A DNA stretch of 26,469 nt from a virus: IMG/VR virus record IMGVR_UViG_3300030108_003207, positions 1 to 26,469 of that record. One strand, 5' to 3'. Positions 1 to 5,153 of the stretch are shown piece after piece (position 1 is the first letter of the stretch; every line of letters begins with the position of its first letter). Below the pieces are notes generated by a model. It searched no databases, was not told the origin of the DNA, and saw only the letters and a program-made list of their open reading frames with translations. Made by a program: the position numbers and the translations under genes.

Positions 1-561
1 ATCATCGTATCTTCTCATAGTATTTCTCCAGTCTGTTTCTCTTTCTGCTGTTCTTACTATGTGACAGAATACCTCTAGATATTCACTGCATAACAATAGG
101 AAGTTATCATACTCACTCTCCTCTAGTCTTACAAACTTACACCACGGTGAAAATATTTCACCCCACTCTGGTAAATGTCTATTCTTTTTAAAGTTATATG
201 TTATATTTCCTAAACCATAATCTACCTTATGCACTGGTGACACATCAACTATAGCAGCAGTAACTTTACCACCTGCCTCTACGATGTCACATCCAAAAAT
301 AGGTATAGGATATTCTGGATCTGGGAATAATACACAGTGTAGTATCTCAATCCCTTTACTTGTAACTGCTCTTTCTATATGTAACTTTCTTAAACCCTTA
401 GAATTCCACATGTAATTATAGATGGATACATCACCTGTATGCACCTCATCATAATCTGAAACAAGTTCTTCTAAATGTGGCAACCTTGAAATCTTAGTTC
501 TAATCAGCGATGCTAGATTAGAGCAGAGTTCCGAAGCTACGTCTAATTTCACGGAGTTCAT
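1..561 (-). CDS. pcyA: Phycocyanobilin:ferredoxin oxidoreductase PcyA (3' end outside window)
   Basis: A ferredoxin-dependent bilin reductase that reduces biliverdin IXalpha to phycocyanobilin in the host cytoplasm. I translated this frame by hand; it is open to the left edge, so the C-terminus is missing. Numbered from the ATG at 561, the segment EILHCVLFPDPEYPIPIFGC (residues 72-91) is followed by Asp92. It aligns with the PcyA core: His75 and Asp92 match Synechocystis His88 and Asp105. Glu63 in HIERA matches Glu76, which PcyA needs for its full four-electron reduction. LPEWGEIFS and a later Cys-His pair also match PcyA, whereas phage PebS looks different. An upstream in-frame ATG at 588 is possible. 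Neither start has a strong RBS. The gene begins inside the 3' end of the SNase-like gene (44 or 71 bp overlap). It is the last gene of the accessory block visible here. Family assignment is confident; the start is less so. Confidence 0.9.
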   Translation of the reverse strand, partial: MNSVKLDVASELCSNLASLIRTKISRLPHLEELVSDYDEVHTGDVSIYNYMWNSKGLRKLHIERAVTSKGIEILHCVLFPDPEYPIPIFGCDIVEAGGKVTAAIVDVSPVHKVDYGLGNITYNFKKNRHLPEWGEIFSPWCKFVRLEESEYDNFLLLCSEYLEVFCHIVRTAERETDWRNTMRRYDD

Positions 562-895
562 TGAAGTTCTTTTGTTTTGTTCCACCATCGTACGACCATG
601 CATATCCTTGCACAATCATTTTTTCGTTGAGTGATACATCATCATCGCCAACGTATAACCAACCAAGCAACCTACCATACTTACCCATGCCACCTTTGAG
701 TTCAGTTCGTATAGTGAGTTCATCATCTCCATCGATTGCTCCTTCTAATTGTTCCTTCATCCAGTTAGTAGCATCTATTCCCAATGCCTTCTCTTCCAAA
801 TCTCTTGTTCTTTTCTCTGGCGTATCAACACGATTAATCTCCGTTACTCTAAAATTATAGCAGCTTTTCCTGCTCGGTGGTTGCATCGCTGCCAT
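518..895 (-). CDS. SNase/thermonuclease-like protein with active-site deletion
   Basis: 125 aa. The centre and C-terminus match the staphylococcal nuclease (thermonuclease) fold found in many cyanophage proteins: VDTPEKRT (residues 23-30), then a helix beginning LEEKALG, then GKYGRLLGWLYV (71-82), then LNEKMIVQGYAWSY (89-102). Asp24, Glu27 and Arg75 sit where SNase has Asp40, Glu43 and Arg87. The segment that normally precedes the DTPE motif is absent. It carries the DGDT motif with the metal ligand Asp21, the second beta strand and Arg35. FRVTEINRV runs straight into DTPE. This looks like an in-frame loss of roughly 25 residues, so the protein may be inactive as a nuclease or have another role. 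The ATG lies 9 nt after a GAGGA-type RBS and inside the 3' end of the 47-aa gene upstream. No signal peptide is visible. Confidence 0.75.
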   Translation of the reverse strand: MAAMQPPSRKSCYNFRVTEINRVDTPEKRTRDLEEKALGIDATNWMKEQLEGAIDGDDELTIRTELKGGMGKYGRLLGWLYVGDDDVSLNEKMIVQGYAWSYDGGTKQKNFNELREIRRSFGTLL

Positions 896-998
896 CGTTC
901 ATTTCCTCATATGCATACTTCATTATATATGCGATAAGAATTGTAACTGATATTACTAGAATCAGTACCATAATATTCACAGAGTGAACTACAATCAT
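855..998 (-). CDS. 47-aa single-pass membrane microprotein downstream of PTOX
   Basis: I translated this small ORF by hand. Its ATG overlaps the PTOX stop codon in an ATGA junction (998-995), which favours translational coupling. Residues 1-26 are strongly hydrophobic (VNIMVLILVISVTILIAYIM) and should form one transmembrane helix. A short polar, acidic tail of about 20 residues follows and ends in EKLL. The 3' end overlaps the SNase-like gene by 41 bp in another frame. I recognise no family. Because it is coupled to an oxidase that acts at a membrane, it could accompany PTOX, but that is inference. A gene this short could be missed by automatic annotation. Support comes from the start-stop overlap, the coherent membrane segment and the lack of any other gene filling this gap. 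Confidence 0.6.
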   Translation of the reverse strand: MIVVHSVNIMVLILVISVTILIAYIMKYAYEEMNDGSDATTEQEKLL

Positions 999-1495
999 AT
1001 CATCAACATTGCATGTTGTAGTTCTTTAGCGTGCTTTAATTCATCCTCTGCTATCTCTGCAATTTTCTTATCTTCTGGGTGCCATGCACTATATTTTGTA
1101 TATGTCTCATACGCATGCTTTTCAATCTTCATGTTGATATCGTAAGCGTTAGCAGGATCGATAAGATAATACCCAACCATGATCCAATAATAAACCAGAA
1201 CAAGATGTTTGGCAAAGAAGCGGTCAACCCAGTACTTGTTACCTTCTCTAAGCTCCATTTCTTCAAGGTGTTCAGTTTCATTGAGTGCCTGATAGAAGTG
1301 TTCCTTCATTAAGTATATGTGATCCTCCCCTCGAAGTCCAAGACTTTCTCGGAAATGTAACACACTGATAAATGAAAAGTATGGTGCTCTTGCAATTACT
1401 TCAAGAACCCAGAATCTTTGAAATTCTCTACCTCTGTAAAGAAAATCCAAGATGTAAATTGTGGTATCTAATACCCAAGTGTTAAATTGTTTCAT
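995..1495 (-). CDS. Plastoquinol terminal oxidase (PTOX, alternative oxidase family)
   Basis: A di-iron quinol oxidase that passes electrons from plastoquinol to O2 at the thylakoid membrane. All six expected iron ligands are visible, numbered from the ATG at 1495: Glu32 in LEVIARAPYF, Glu73 and His76 in NETEH, Glu125 in EKHAYETY, and Glu152 and His155 in DELKH. These correspond to Glu136, Glu175, His178, Glu227, Glu296 and His299 of plant PTOX (IMMUTANS). Two hydrophobic stretches fit the monotopic membrane-binding helices. At 166 aa it is shorter than plant PTOX and lacks the extra loop before the last ligand pair, as expected for cyanobacterial and phage forms. A longer version with a TTG start at 1528 is possible but overlaps the upstream gene. 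A late-promoter motif lies just upstream. The stop overlaps the ATG of the 47-aa membrane protein. In cyanophages PTOX is thought to relieve over-reduction of the plastoquinone pool during infection. Confidence 0.93.
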   Translation of the reverse strand: MKQFNTWVLDTTIYILDFLYRGREFQRFWVLEVIARAPYFSFISVLHFRESLGLRGEDHIYLMKEHFYQALNETEHLEEMELREGNKYWVDRFFAKHLVLVYYWIMVGYYLIDPANAYDINMKIEKHAYETYTKYSAWHPEDKKIAEIAEDELKHAKELQHAMLMI

Positions 1496-1500
1496 GTAAG

Positions 1501-1508
1501 TATTTATA
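1501..1508 (-). promoter_or_regulatory. Candidate T4-type late promoter TATAAATA upstream of PTOX
   Basis: A perfect match to the T4 late promoter core TATAAATA, read on the minus strand in the gap between the 52-aa gene and PTOX. Its spacing would start transcription at or within a few bases of the ATG at 1495, so that ATG would have almost no leader. Either translation uses messages from upstream, the start is different, or the motif is fortuitous. Confidence 0.45.
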
Positions 1509-1509
1509 C

Positions 1510-1668
1510 TTACTCCTCTTTTATACAATATTCTGCAGCGTGCGGATTATCGAACCCCTTTAAATCCTCTCTTGCTTGTTTGATAGCGGTGTATGCATCG
1601 TCAGCATACTCGCATATTTCATAGTGAACGTTTAGGTTATCGTGATAACCAACCGTATAATGGGACAT
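1510..1668 (-). CDS. 52-aa hypothetical protein
   Basis: I translated this small ORF by hand. The ATG is at 1668 and the protein begins MSHYTVGYHDNLNVHYEICE, then runs through an Asp/Tyr/Ala-rich helix (YADDAYTAIKQAREDLKGF) to end at CIKEE. A GGAG sits 11 nt before the ATG, and an AATAAATA late-promoter motif lies about 27 nt upstream. The C-terminal codons AAA GAG GAG provide a GAGGAG stretch 17 nt before the PTOX ATG. The protein is soluble and mildly acidic, with two Cys residues and no recognised domain. It reads like the small conserved hypothetical proteins common in cyanomyovirus accessory regions. I do not assign a function. Confidence 0.65.
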   Translation of the reverse strand: MSHYTVGYHDNLNVHYEICEYADDAYTAIKQAREDLKGFDNPHAAEYCIKEE

Positions 1669-1694
1669 GATAGTTTCAACTCCATTTACGTTAT

Positions 1695-1702
1695 TATTTA
1701 TT
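1695..1702 (-). promoter_or_regulatory. Candidate T4-type late promoter AATAAATA
   Basis: AATAAATA on the minus strand matches the T4 late core at seven of eight positions. It overlaps the stop codon of the 77-aa gene and lies 27 nt before the ATG of the 52-aa gene. A transcript starting about 6 nt downstream would have a leader of about 20 nt containing GGAG. It could drive the 52-aa gene, PTOX, the 47-aa protein, the SNase-like gene and pcyA. Confidence 0.5.
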
Positions 1703-1931
1703 TTGGAGAGTGGTCTTTCATACCAGTATGGTTACCATCTCCTGGCAATTTGCCGAAAGCAACATATTCGATTGCTTGCATAGAACCTTCAAGTCTAGTC
1801 AAATCTCTTTCTAACTTTACATATTCATCATATGCAGATTGAAGTTCTTGTTTTCTCTGAGACAACTGCATCGTACGTTTTGTAAAACGTTGAATGAGTT
1901 GTTCTGGACTTTCAGTTTGTTTTAGTTTCAT
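1698..1931 (-). CDS. 77-aa coiled-coil hypothetical protein
   Basis: A small hydrophilic protein. Residues 8-55 are rich in Gln, Arg, Lys, Glu and Leu with heptad-like spacing (LIQRFTKRTMQLSQRKQELQ, then LERDLTRLEGSMQAI), consistent with one long alpha-helical coiled coil. The C-terminal 20 residues (LPGDGNHTGMKDHSPK) look disordered. No catalytic motif is visible. The start overlaps the preceding stop in an ATGA junction (1931-1928), which supports translational coupling and this choice of start. It resembles small cyanophage conserved hypotheticals. Function is unknown. Confidence 0.7.
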   Translation of the reverse strand: MKLKQTESPEQLIQRFTKRTMQLSQRKQELQSAYDEYVKLERDLTRLEGSMQAIEYVAFGKLPGDGNHTGMKDHSPK

Positions 1932-2191
1932 GGATTAAGATCTTTCAATTTTTTTTCGACCCAATGGTCTTCGTTGTCAATTCCTGCTGCCTTTACATAT
2001 CTCATGATATGATCATCAATCTGATGAAAGATTGGATGTAGATCCAAATCCATATTAATATCATGTGCAATATCCGCTACTTGAGATTCTGACAAACAGT
2101 GATCTGGATGTAGCAGATCGCAAGTTGGAATTCTTTGTTCAATTAGTTCATTGAGATTAAGTCTAATCTCATAGTCACGATAAACTGGCAT
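1928..2191 (-). CDS. 87-aa hypothetical protein
   Basis: An acidic soluble protein of 87 aa, rich in Asp, His and Ile, ending VEKKLKDLNP. Four His residues and many Asp residues lie between residues 28 and 64 (LLHPDHCLSESQ, then DINMDLDLHPIFHQIDDHIM), so metal binding is conceivable. I cannot match a known metal site. The ATG follows GGAGATTAAA, a good RBS at 7-nt spacing, and lies 1 nt after the stop of the upstream gene. The stop overlaps the next gene in an ATGA. It belongs to a tightly packed run of small genes. No function is assigned. Confidence 0.7.
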   Translation of the reverse strand: MPVYRDYEIRLNLNELIEQRIPTCDLLHPDHCLSESQVADIAHDINMDLDLHPIFHQIDDHIMRYVKAAGIDNEDHWVEKKLKDLNP

Positions 2192-2192
2192 T

Positions 2193-2459
2193 TTAATCTC
2201 CGTGTTGTAGTCTTTCTACTACTGTTTCTTTTTGCATTGGTGATATGTCATTTAAACCATTGGCATCAAACCATGGTGCTTCTTCCCAATCAAAACCCTC
2301 ACCGAATGTATTGTCAGGTGACATGACATACCAGTGACATTTAGCGTCAGGCACATCTACTGCACACACCGCCCAATCATCTGCCCACTGTGGAACTTGC
2401 ACATACATCACTGGTAAGTGATTGGCAAACAATGAAAGTATGAGAGAAAAGAAAATCAT
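2193..2459 (-). CDS. 88-aa hypothetical protein with N-terminal hydrophobic segment
   Basis: Residues 1-20 (MIFFSLILSLFANHLPVMYV) form a hydrophobic N-terminus that could be a signal peptide or membrane anchor. It lacks the usual positively charged start and has no clear cleavage site. The rest is Trp-rich and acidic (QWADDWAVCAVDVPDAKCHW, then GFDWEEAPWFDANGL), with two Cys residues about 10 apart that might form a disulphide. This suggests an extracytoplasmic or membrane-associated protein. The start overlaps the stop of the 55-aa membrane protein gene in an ATGA junction, so the two are probably translated together. No recognised family. Confidence 0.68.
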   Translation of the reverse strand: MIFFSLILSLFANHLPVMYVQVPQWADDWAVCAVDVPDAKCHWYVMSPDNTFGEGFDWEEAPWFDANGLNDISPMQKETVVERLQHGD

Positions 2460-2623
2460 ACCCTACGTCGTTTCTTTTTAATTGCTAAAACAGATACGAT
2501 TGCTGCAGTAGCAAACACAACTGAGGCAGACACAACAAGAAGTGTTGGGTCATACATTATATCTGGTTGTGATTCCCATGTGCCAGGCAAAGTGTAGACA
2601 GATGGGTGTGATGCAAAAAACAT
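2456..2623 (-). CDS. 55-aa single-pass membrane microprotein with polybasic tail
   Basis: I translated this small ORF by hand. The ATG at 2623 is preceded by AAAAGGT at about 6-nt spacing. The protein has a polar N-terminus of about 25 residues (FASHPSVYTLPGTWESQPDI), then a transmembrane helix (LLVVSASVVFATAAIVSVLA, about residues 28-47), and ends in KKKRRRV. The positive-inside rule predicts N-out/C-in topology. The stop overlaps the start of the 88-aa gene (ATGA). The layout recalls small photosystem or respiratory accessory subunits, but there is no sequence match I can name. Function is unknown. It is real enough to annotate because it fills the gap exactly, has a good RBS and is coupled to its neighbour. 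Confidence 0.7.
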   Translation of the reverse strand: MFFASHPSVYTLPGTWESQPDIMYDPTLLVVSASVVFATAAIVSVLAIKKKRRRV

Positions 2624-2650
2624 TTTTTTACCTTTTAGTATACTATGTAG

Positions 2651-3172
2651 TTAGGTTTTACGCACGGAAAAATCCAATGCAAACCTTTTGTTATCACAGA
2701 TGATATCATCTGCTGCATGAGGAATCCTTGGATTAAATATGCAAAAATCCGTAGGTCGTAATTTATGAACGACCCCACCATGCATAAATCCACCACCCAT
2801 AGTCTCTGGATCCCAATCGTTATTTAAAATACCCATTACTTTAATTGTATCATTTCTACTTGCATCGTCAACATGCACGTTATCTTTTCTATGCCTATCC
2901 TTTATTGCCACACCTGCATAGAATATCTCAGGTATGAATAGTTCTCTATTATTTGCTTCCCATACTTGCAACAAAACAGAAGATGCAAGACCTGCCAAGA
3001 AATCATCCTTGATCTTACCATCTTCTACAATATCTAATTTTGCATGTTTCTTATCAAACGCTGCTCCCATAGGGAACTTCCAATGCCATGCTTCTCTTTT
3101 TGCTGCTGTCTCAAATATAAAATCTAATACAGATTGATGACATACATTACGAATTATCTTTATCATATTCAT
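2651..3172 (-). CDS. 2OG-Fe(II) oxygenase family protein
   Basis: A predicted non-haem iron, 2-oxoglutarate-dependent dioxygenase. Numbered from the ATG at 3172, His100-x-Asp102 (in NVHVDD) and His152 (in RIPHAADD) form the expected HxD...H iron triad. Arg163 (in NKRFALDFS), about 11 residues after the distal His, fits the 2OG carboxylate-binding Arg. The motif GGGFMHGGVVHKLRP between them is the glycine-rich turn that usually precedes the distal strand. The length (173 aa) is normal for the small phage members. The start is ambiguous: an in-frame TTG at 3175 and ATGs at 3172 and 3166 lie close together inside the 3' end of the Cys-rich gene, giving an overlap of about 26 bp. The substrate cannot be deduced. 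Cyanophages often carry several such enzymes, possibly for nucleobase, protein or small-molecule hydroxylation. Confidence 0.85.
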   Translation of the reverse strand: MNMIKIIRNVCHQSVLDFIFETAAKREAWHWKFPMGAAFDKKHAKLDIVEDGKIKDDFLAGLASSVLLQVWEANNRELFIPEIFYAGVAIKDRHRKDNVHVDDASRNDTIKVMGILNNDWDPETMGGGFMHGGVVHKLRPTDFCIFNPRIPHAADDIICDNKRFALDFSVRKT

Positions 3173-3371
3173 CAATTAACGTACGACGATACTCCCATGT
3201 TTGACCACTAGTAGATCCTTTACATGGATTTATACACCCCTTAGAATAACCATAGTCTTTTAAAGTATTACAAACTAGACCTGCAAGATCATGAGGACAA
3301 CCCTCCTTTCCTGTAGACCAATATAATTGTTCTCCGATCCATGTAGCACTACATGTAGGACAGACTCTCAT
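3147..3371 (-). CDS. Cys-rich 74-aa putative zinc-binding protein
   Basis: A small protein with CPTC at residues 4-7 and further Cys at 25, 34, 46 and 50. The pattern CxxC...C...C...CxxxC suggests one zinc ribbon or a compact metal-binding knuckle. The sequence is also rich in Trp, Tyr and Gly. It resembles a conserved hypothetical often seen in T4-like cyanophages, from memory of that family. The C-terminal tail (EYDKDNS) is acidic. It overlaps the 2OG oxygenase by about 26 bp and is preceded by an inverted repeat and an AT-rich gap, so it probably begins the accessory transcript or follows a pause in it. The biochemical role is unknown. Confidence 0.7.
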   Translation of the reverse strand: MRVCPTCSATWIGEQLYWSTGKEGCPHDLAGLVCNTLKDYGYSKGCINPCKGSTSGQTWEYRRTLIDEYDKDNS

Positions 3372-3379
3372 TTAATTGT

Positions 3380-3396
3380 ATAGACTTACAGTCTAT
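3380..3396 (-). repeat. Perfect 7-bp inverted repeat with 3-nt loop
   Basis: ATAGACT-TAC-AGTCTAT on the plus strand lies in the gap between the basic 365-aa gene and the Cys-rich 74-aa gene. No T-run follows on the minus strand, so it is not a typical intrinsic terminator. A TATAAT box overlaps its upstream edge (minus strand 3400-3395). It may be an operator, an RNA-processing hairpin or a mRNA-stabilising structure. Confidence 0.4.
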
Positions 3397-3402
3397 TATA
3401 TA

Positions 3403-4500
3403 TCAACAATTCCAAGCACGCAAGCTTTTGTTAATTCTTGAATCAGGATCTGATGCAGTTTTCTTAGAAGTTAACTTTGCTTTCATTCCTTTCATTCTAG
3501 CGCAGAAGGATGCCCTGCGGGGGTTTCCAACTTTTTTGCTAGGTGCTTTAAGGTCAGATCCAGGATTTTCGCGTTCGTAACTTTTTCTGCCTTTTTCGTT
3601 AAGTCCGCCTGATTGGTTCTTTCCTGCTTTCCTAGTCCATGCTGCTGCTTTTTCTCTGACATACTCCAAGTCTTCCTTTTTTACACAGCGGTTGTACGTT
3701 TTGCCGAATAGTTTTTGGGTTCCTTTTTTCTCATAACCTGGCCAACATTTCTTTGCTTCGTTGGTTGTTTCTTCATGAGTAAACTTCATACCCTTAGTCG
3801 CTTTATCCTTAAGTGCTTGACGCTTCTTAGGATCCATATTCTTTTCATAGTCTGCTAACTTCTTAGCATAACTAGGGTTATCCATTTTCTTGATAAGTTT
3901 TCTGTCTGATTTGTTAGGTCCTGTGTATTCCACTGCTTCATTCTTAGGACGACAATCATTTACCAACTTACCACCCTTCATTTTCATACCAACTTTTTTA
4001 TGAGTCTTCCAACATTCTGATTGAAAATCTTGGAATCCTTTTATCTTCATATCAAATTCTTCTTTCTTACTTTTGTTTCCCCAATTTTTTGCACCAACTT
4101 TTCGGCATTTGACAAGTGCACCGCTTGCATAAGCACTTGGCCAAACTGAATAACGAGACTTTACCTTATGGTAACATGCATCTTTTTCGCCTTCGTGTAT
4201 TTGTGTAGATTCTGTTTTCACGTTAATTGCTTTACCTTTTCTGTTTGGATTAGGGTCTTGCTTGTTTTTGCGACGAAAGGCTGCATCCTCCTCCTTTTTA
4301 TTTAGGTTTCTTTTCATCTTACTGGAGCCGCACTTGGGTTTGGTTGTTTGTCCAGGTTGTTTGGCACAGGGTTTACCTGCGTATTTACCACCGAGTTGAA
4401 CCCAACCAGGCTTCCCATCAGAAGAGCGACTCTTAGAAAACCAGTCGTGCAAAGAACTATCACCACTTTTGTTCTTTTCGATAATTTCATTATTTGCCAT
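3403..4500 (-). CDS. Lys/Cys-rich modular protein (DUF6321-like C-terminus)
   Basis: 365 aa, very basic, built from short Cys-containing modules and apparently with no enzymatic core. Residues 15-60 carry SLHDWFSKSRSSDGKPGWVQ and then GKPCAKQPGQTTKPKC. Residues 106-145 carry DACYHKVKSRYSVWPSAYAS and then ALVKCRKVGAKNWG. Residues 163-183 carry CWKTHKKVGMKMKGGKLVND with a closing Cys. Residues 252-272 are a second such knuckle (CWPGYEKKGTQKL to NRC). Residues 285-365 hold GGLNEKGRKSYERENPGSDL and RRASFCARMKGMKAKLTSKK, ending RAWNC, as in DUF6321. Such modules recur in marine phage and large algal-virus proteins. Function is unknown; DNA or RNA binding inside the virion, or host takeover, are possibilities. 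It overlaps the preceding basic gene by 11 bp, and the two sit directly after the tail genes. Family recognition is from memory. Confidence 0.75.
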   Translation of the reverse strand: MANNEIIEKNKSGDSSLHDWFSKSRSSDGKPGWVQLGGKYAGKPCAKQPGQTTKPKCGSSKMKRNLNKKEEDAAFRRKNKQDPNPNRKGKAINVKTESTQIHEGEKDACYHKVKSRYSVWPSAYASGALVKCRKVGAKNWGNKSKKEEFDMKIKGFQDFQSECWKTHKKVGMKMKGGKLVNDCRPKNEAVEYTGPNKSDRKLIKKMDNPSYAKKLADYEKNMDPKKRQALKDKATKGMKFTHEETTNEAKKCWPGYEKKGTQKLFGKTYNRCVKKEDLEYVREKAAAWTRKAGKNQSGGLNEKGRKSYERENPGSDLKAPSKKVGNPRRASFCARMKGMKAKLTSKKTASDPDSRINKSLRAWNC

Positions 4501-5152
4501 AGTGCATTGCGGGTTTGTTAGTTTTACCTAGTTTACCTTTTCTGACTTTTGTGCCAGAAGTTTCACCCATACCAGATGGGTTTTTGCCTGGTTTTGCTTT
4601 ACCTAAAGTCATAGACTTAGATGGTTTCTTAGACTCAGTATCATGTAGTCTAGCAGGTTTACCTGCCTTCTTAGTGATGACTGATTCTTGACCATGCTTA
4701 CGTCCTAGACGACGCATAACTTTACCGAAACGTCTCTTAGACATTCCTTTTGCAGGAGTAGTTTGGTATGAAACCTCACGTCCTGTTCCTTCACCTGAGG
4801 AATATTTATACTCCCCTACACCTTTTTTATAACCTATACCTTTCTTCTTAAGATCTTTTTCAAGTCCTTTACGTTTTTCTCGATTTGATTTTTCATCCGT
4901 GCCTCTGTCAGCAGAAATGTTTCCAGTAGTCTTTGACTTTGCTTTTGATAGCATCCTTGTAGTAGGATTACCTTCAACTAGTTTGATGAAATCTTGATAG
5001 TACATAACTTTCAATTGTTCTTTTTGTGCTAACTTATTAGCAGTAGCGTACATAACTTCTTTATCTCGATCTCCATAGAGTTTTTTAAAGCGATGACGAT
5101 TTTTCTTCATCCCTTTAATTATTCTCTCTGCCTCTTGATTAACAGCGGGCAT
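4490..5152 (-). CDS. Basic modular protein, DUF3293-like core
   Basis: 220 aa from the ATG at 5152; a longer TTG-started version (5182) would overlap the upstream gene and is less likely. GGTGG just before the ATG can act as RBS. Residues 8-45 (AERIIKGMKKNRHRFKKLYG, then VMYATANKLAQK) form a basic helical module that recurs in cyanophage proteins. Residues 78-165 (GNISADRG, KRKGLEKDLKKKGIGYKKGV, GREVSYQTT, RRLGRKHGQESVITKK) resemble DUF3293. The C-terminus (residues 175-220) is Lys/Gly/Ser-rich and probably disordered. Net charge is strongly positive. It overlaps the next basic gene by 11 bp, so the two are likely co-translated. Placement after the tail genes suggests a virion-internal or DNA-associated role, but this is inference. 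Confidence 0.7.
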   Translation of the reverse strand: MPAVNQEAERIIKGMKKNRHRFKKLYGDRDKEVMYATANKLAQKEQLKVMYYQDFIKLVEGNPTTRMLSKAKSKTTGNISADRGTDEKSNREKRKGLEKDLKKKGIGYKKGVGEYKYSSGEGTGREVSYQTTPAKGMSKRRFGKVMRRLGRKHGQESVITKKAGKPARLHDTESKKPSKSMTLGKAKPGKNPSGMGETSGTKVRKGKLGKTNKPAMHYGK

Positions 5153-5153
5153 C

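Noticed and set aside
995-1528. PTOX starting at the TTG codon at 1528
   Set aside because: It would overlap the 52-aa gene by 19 bp and adds residues without similarity to PTOX. The ATG at 1495 is simpler, although the RBS spacing is not ideal.
3380-3396. Inverted repeat read as a terminator
   Set aside because: The stem is only 7 bp, AT-rich and not followed by a T-tract on the coding strand, so I list it only as an inverted repeat.
3395-3400. TATAAT box as a host sigma70 promoter for the 74-aa gene
   Set aside because: No convincing -35 element lies 16-18 bp upstream; the best candidate (TTGCGT) matches only the first three positions.
4803-4810. TATAAATA on the minus strand inside the 220-aa basic gene
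   Set aside because: It encodes part of EYKYSS and lies about 300 nt from the next gene start. It could be a weak internal late promoter but I cannot distinguish it from chance.
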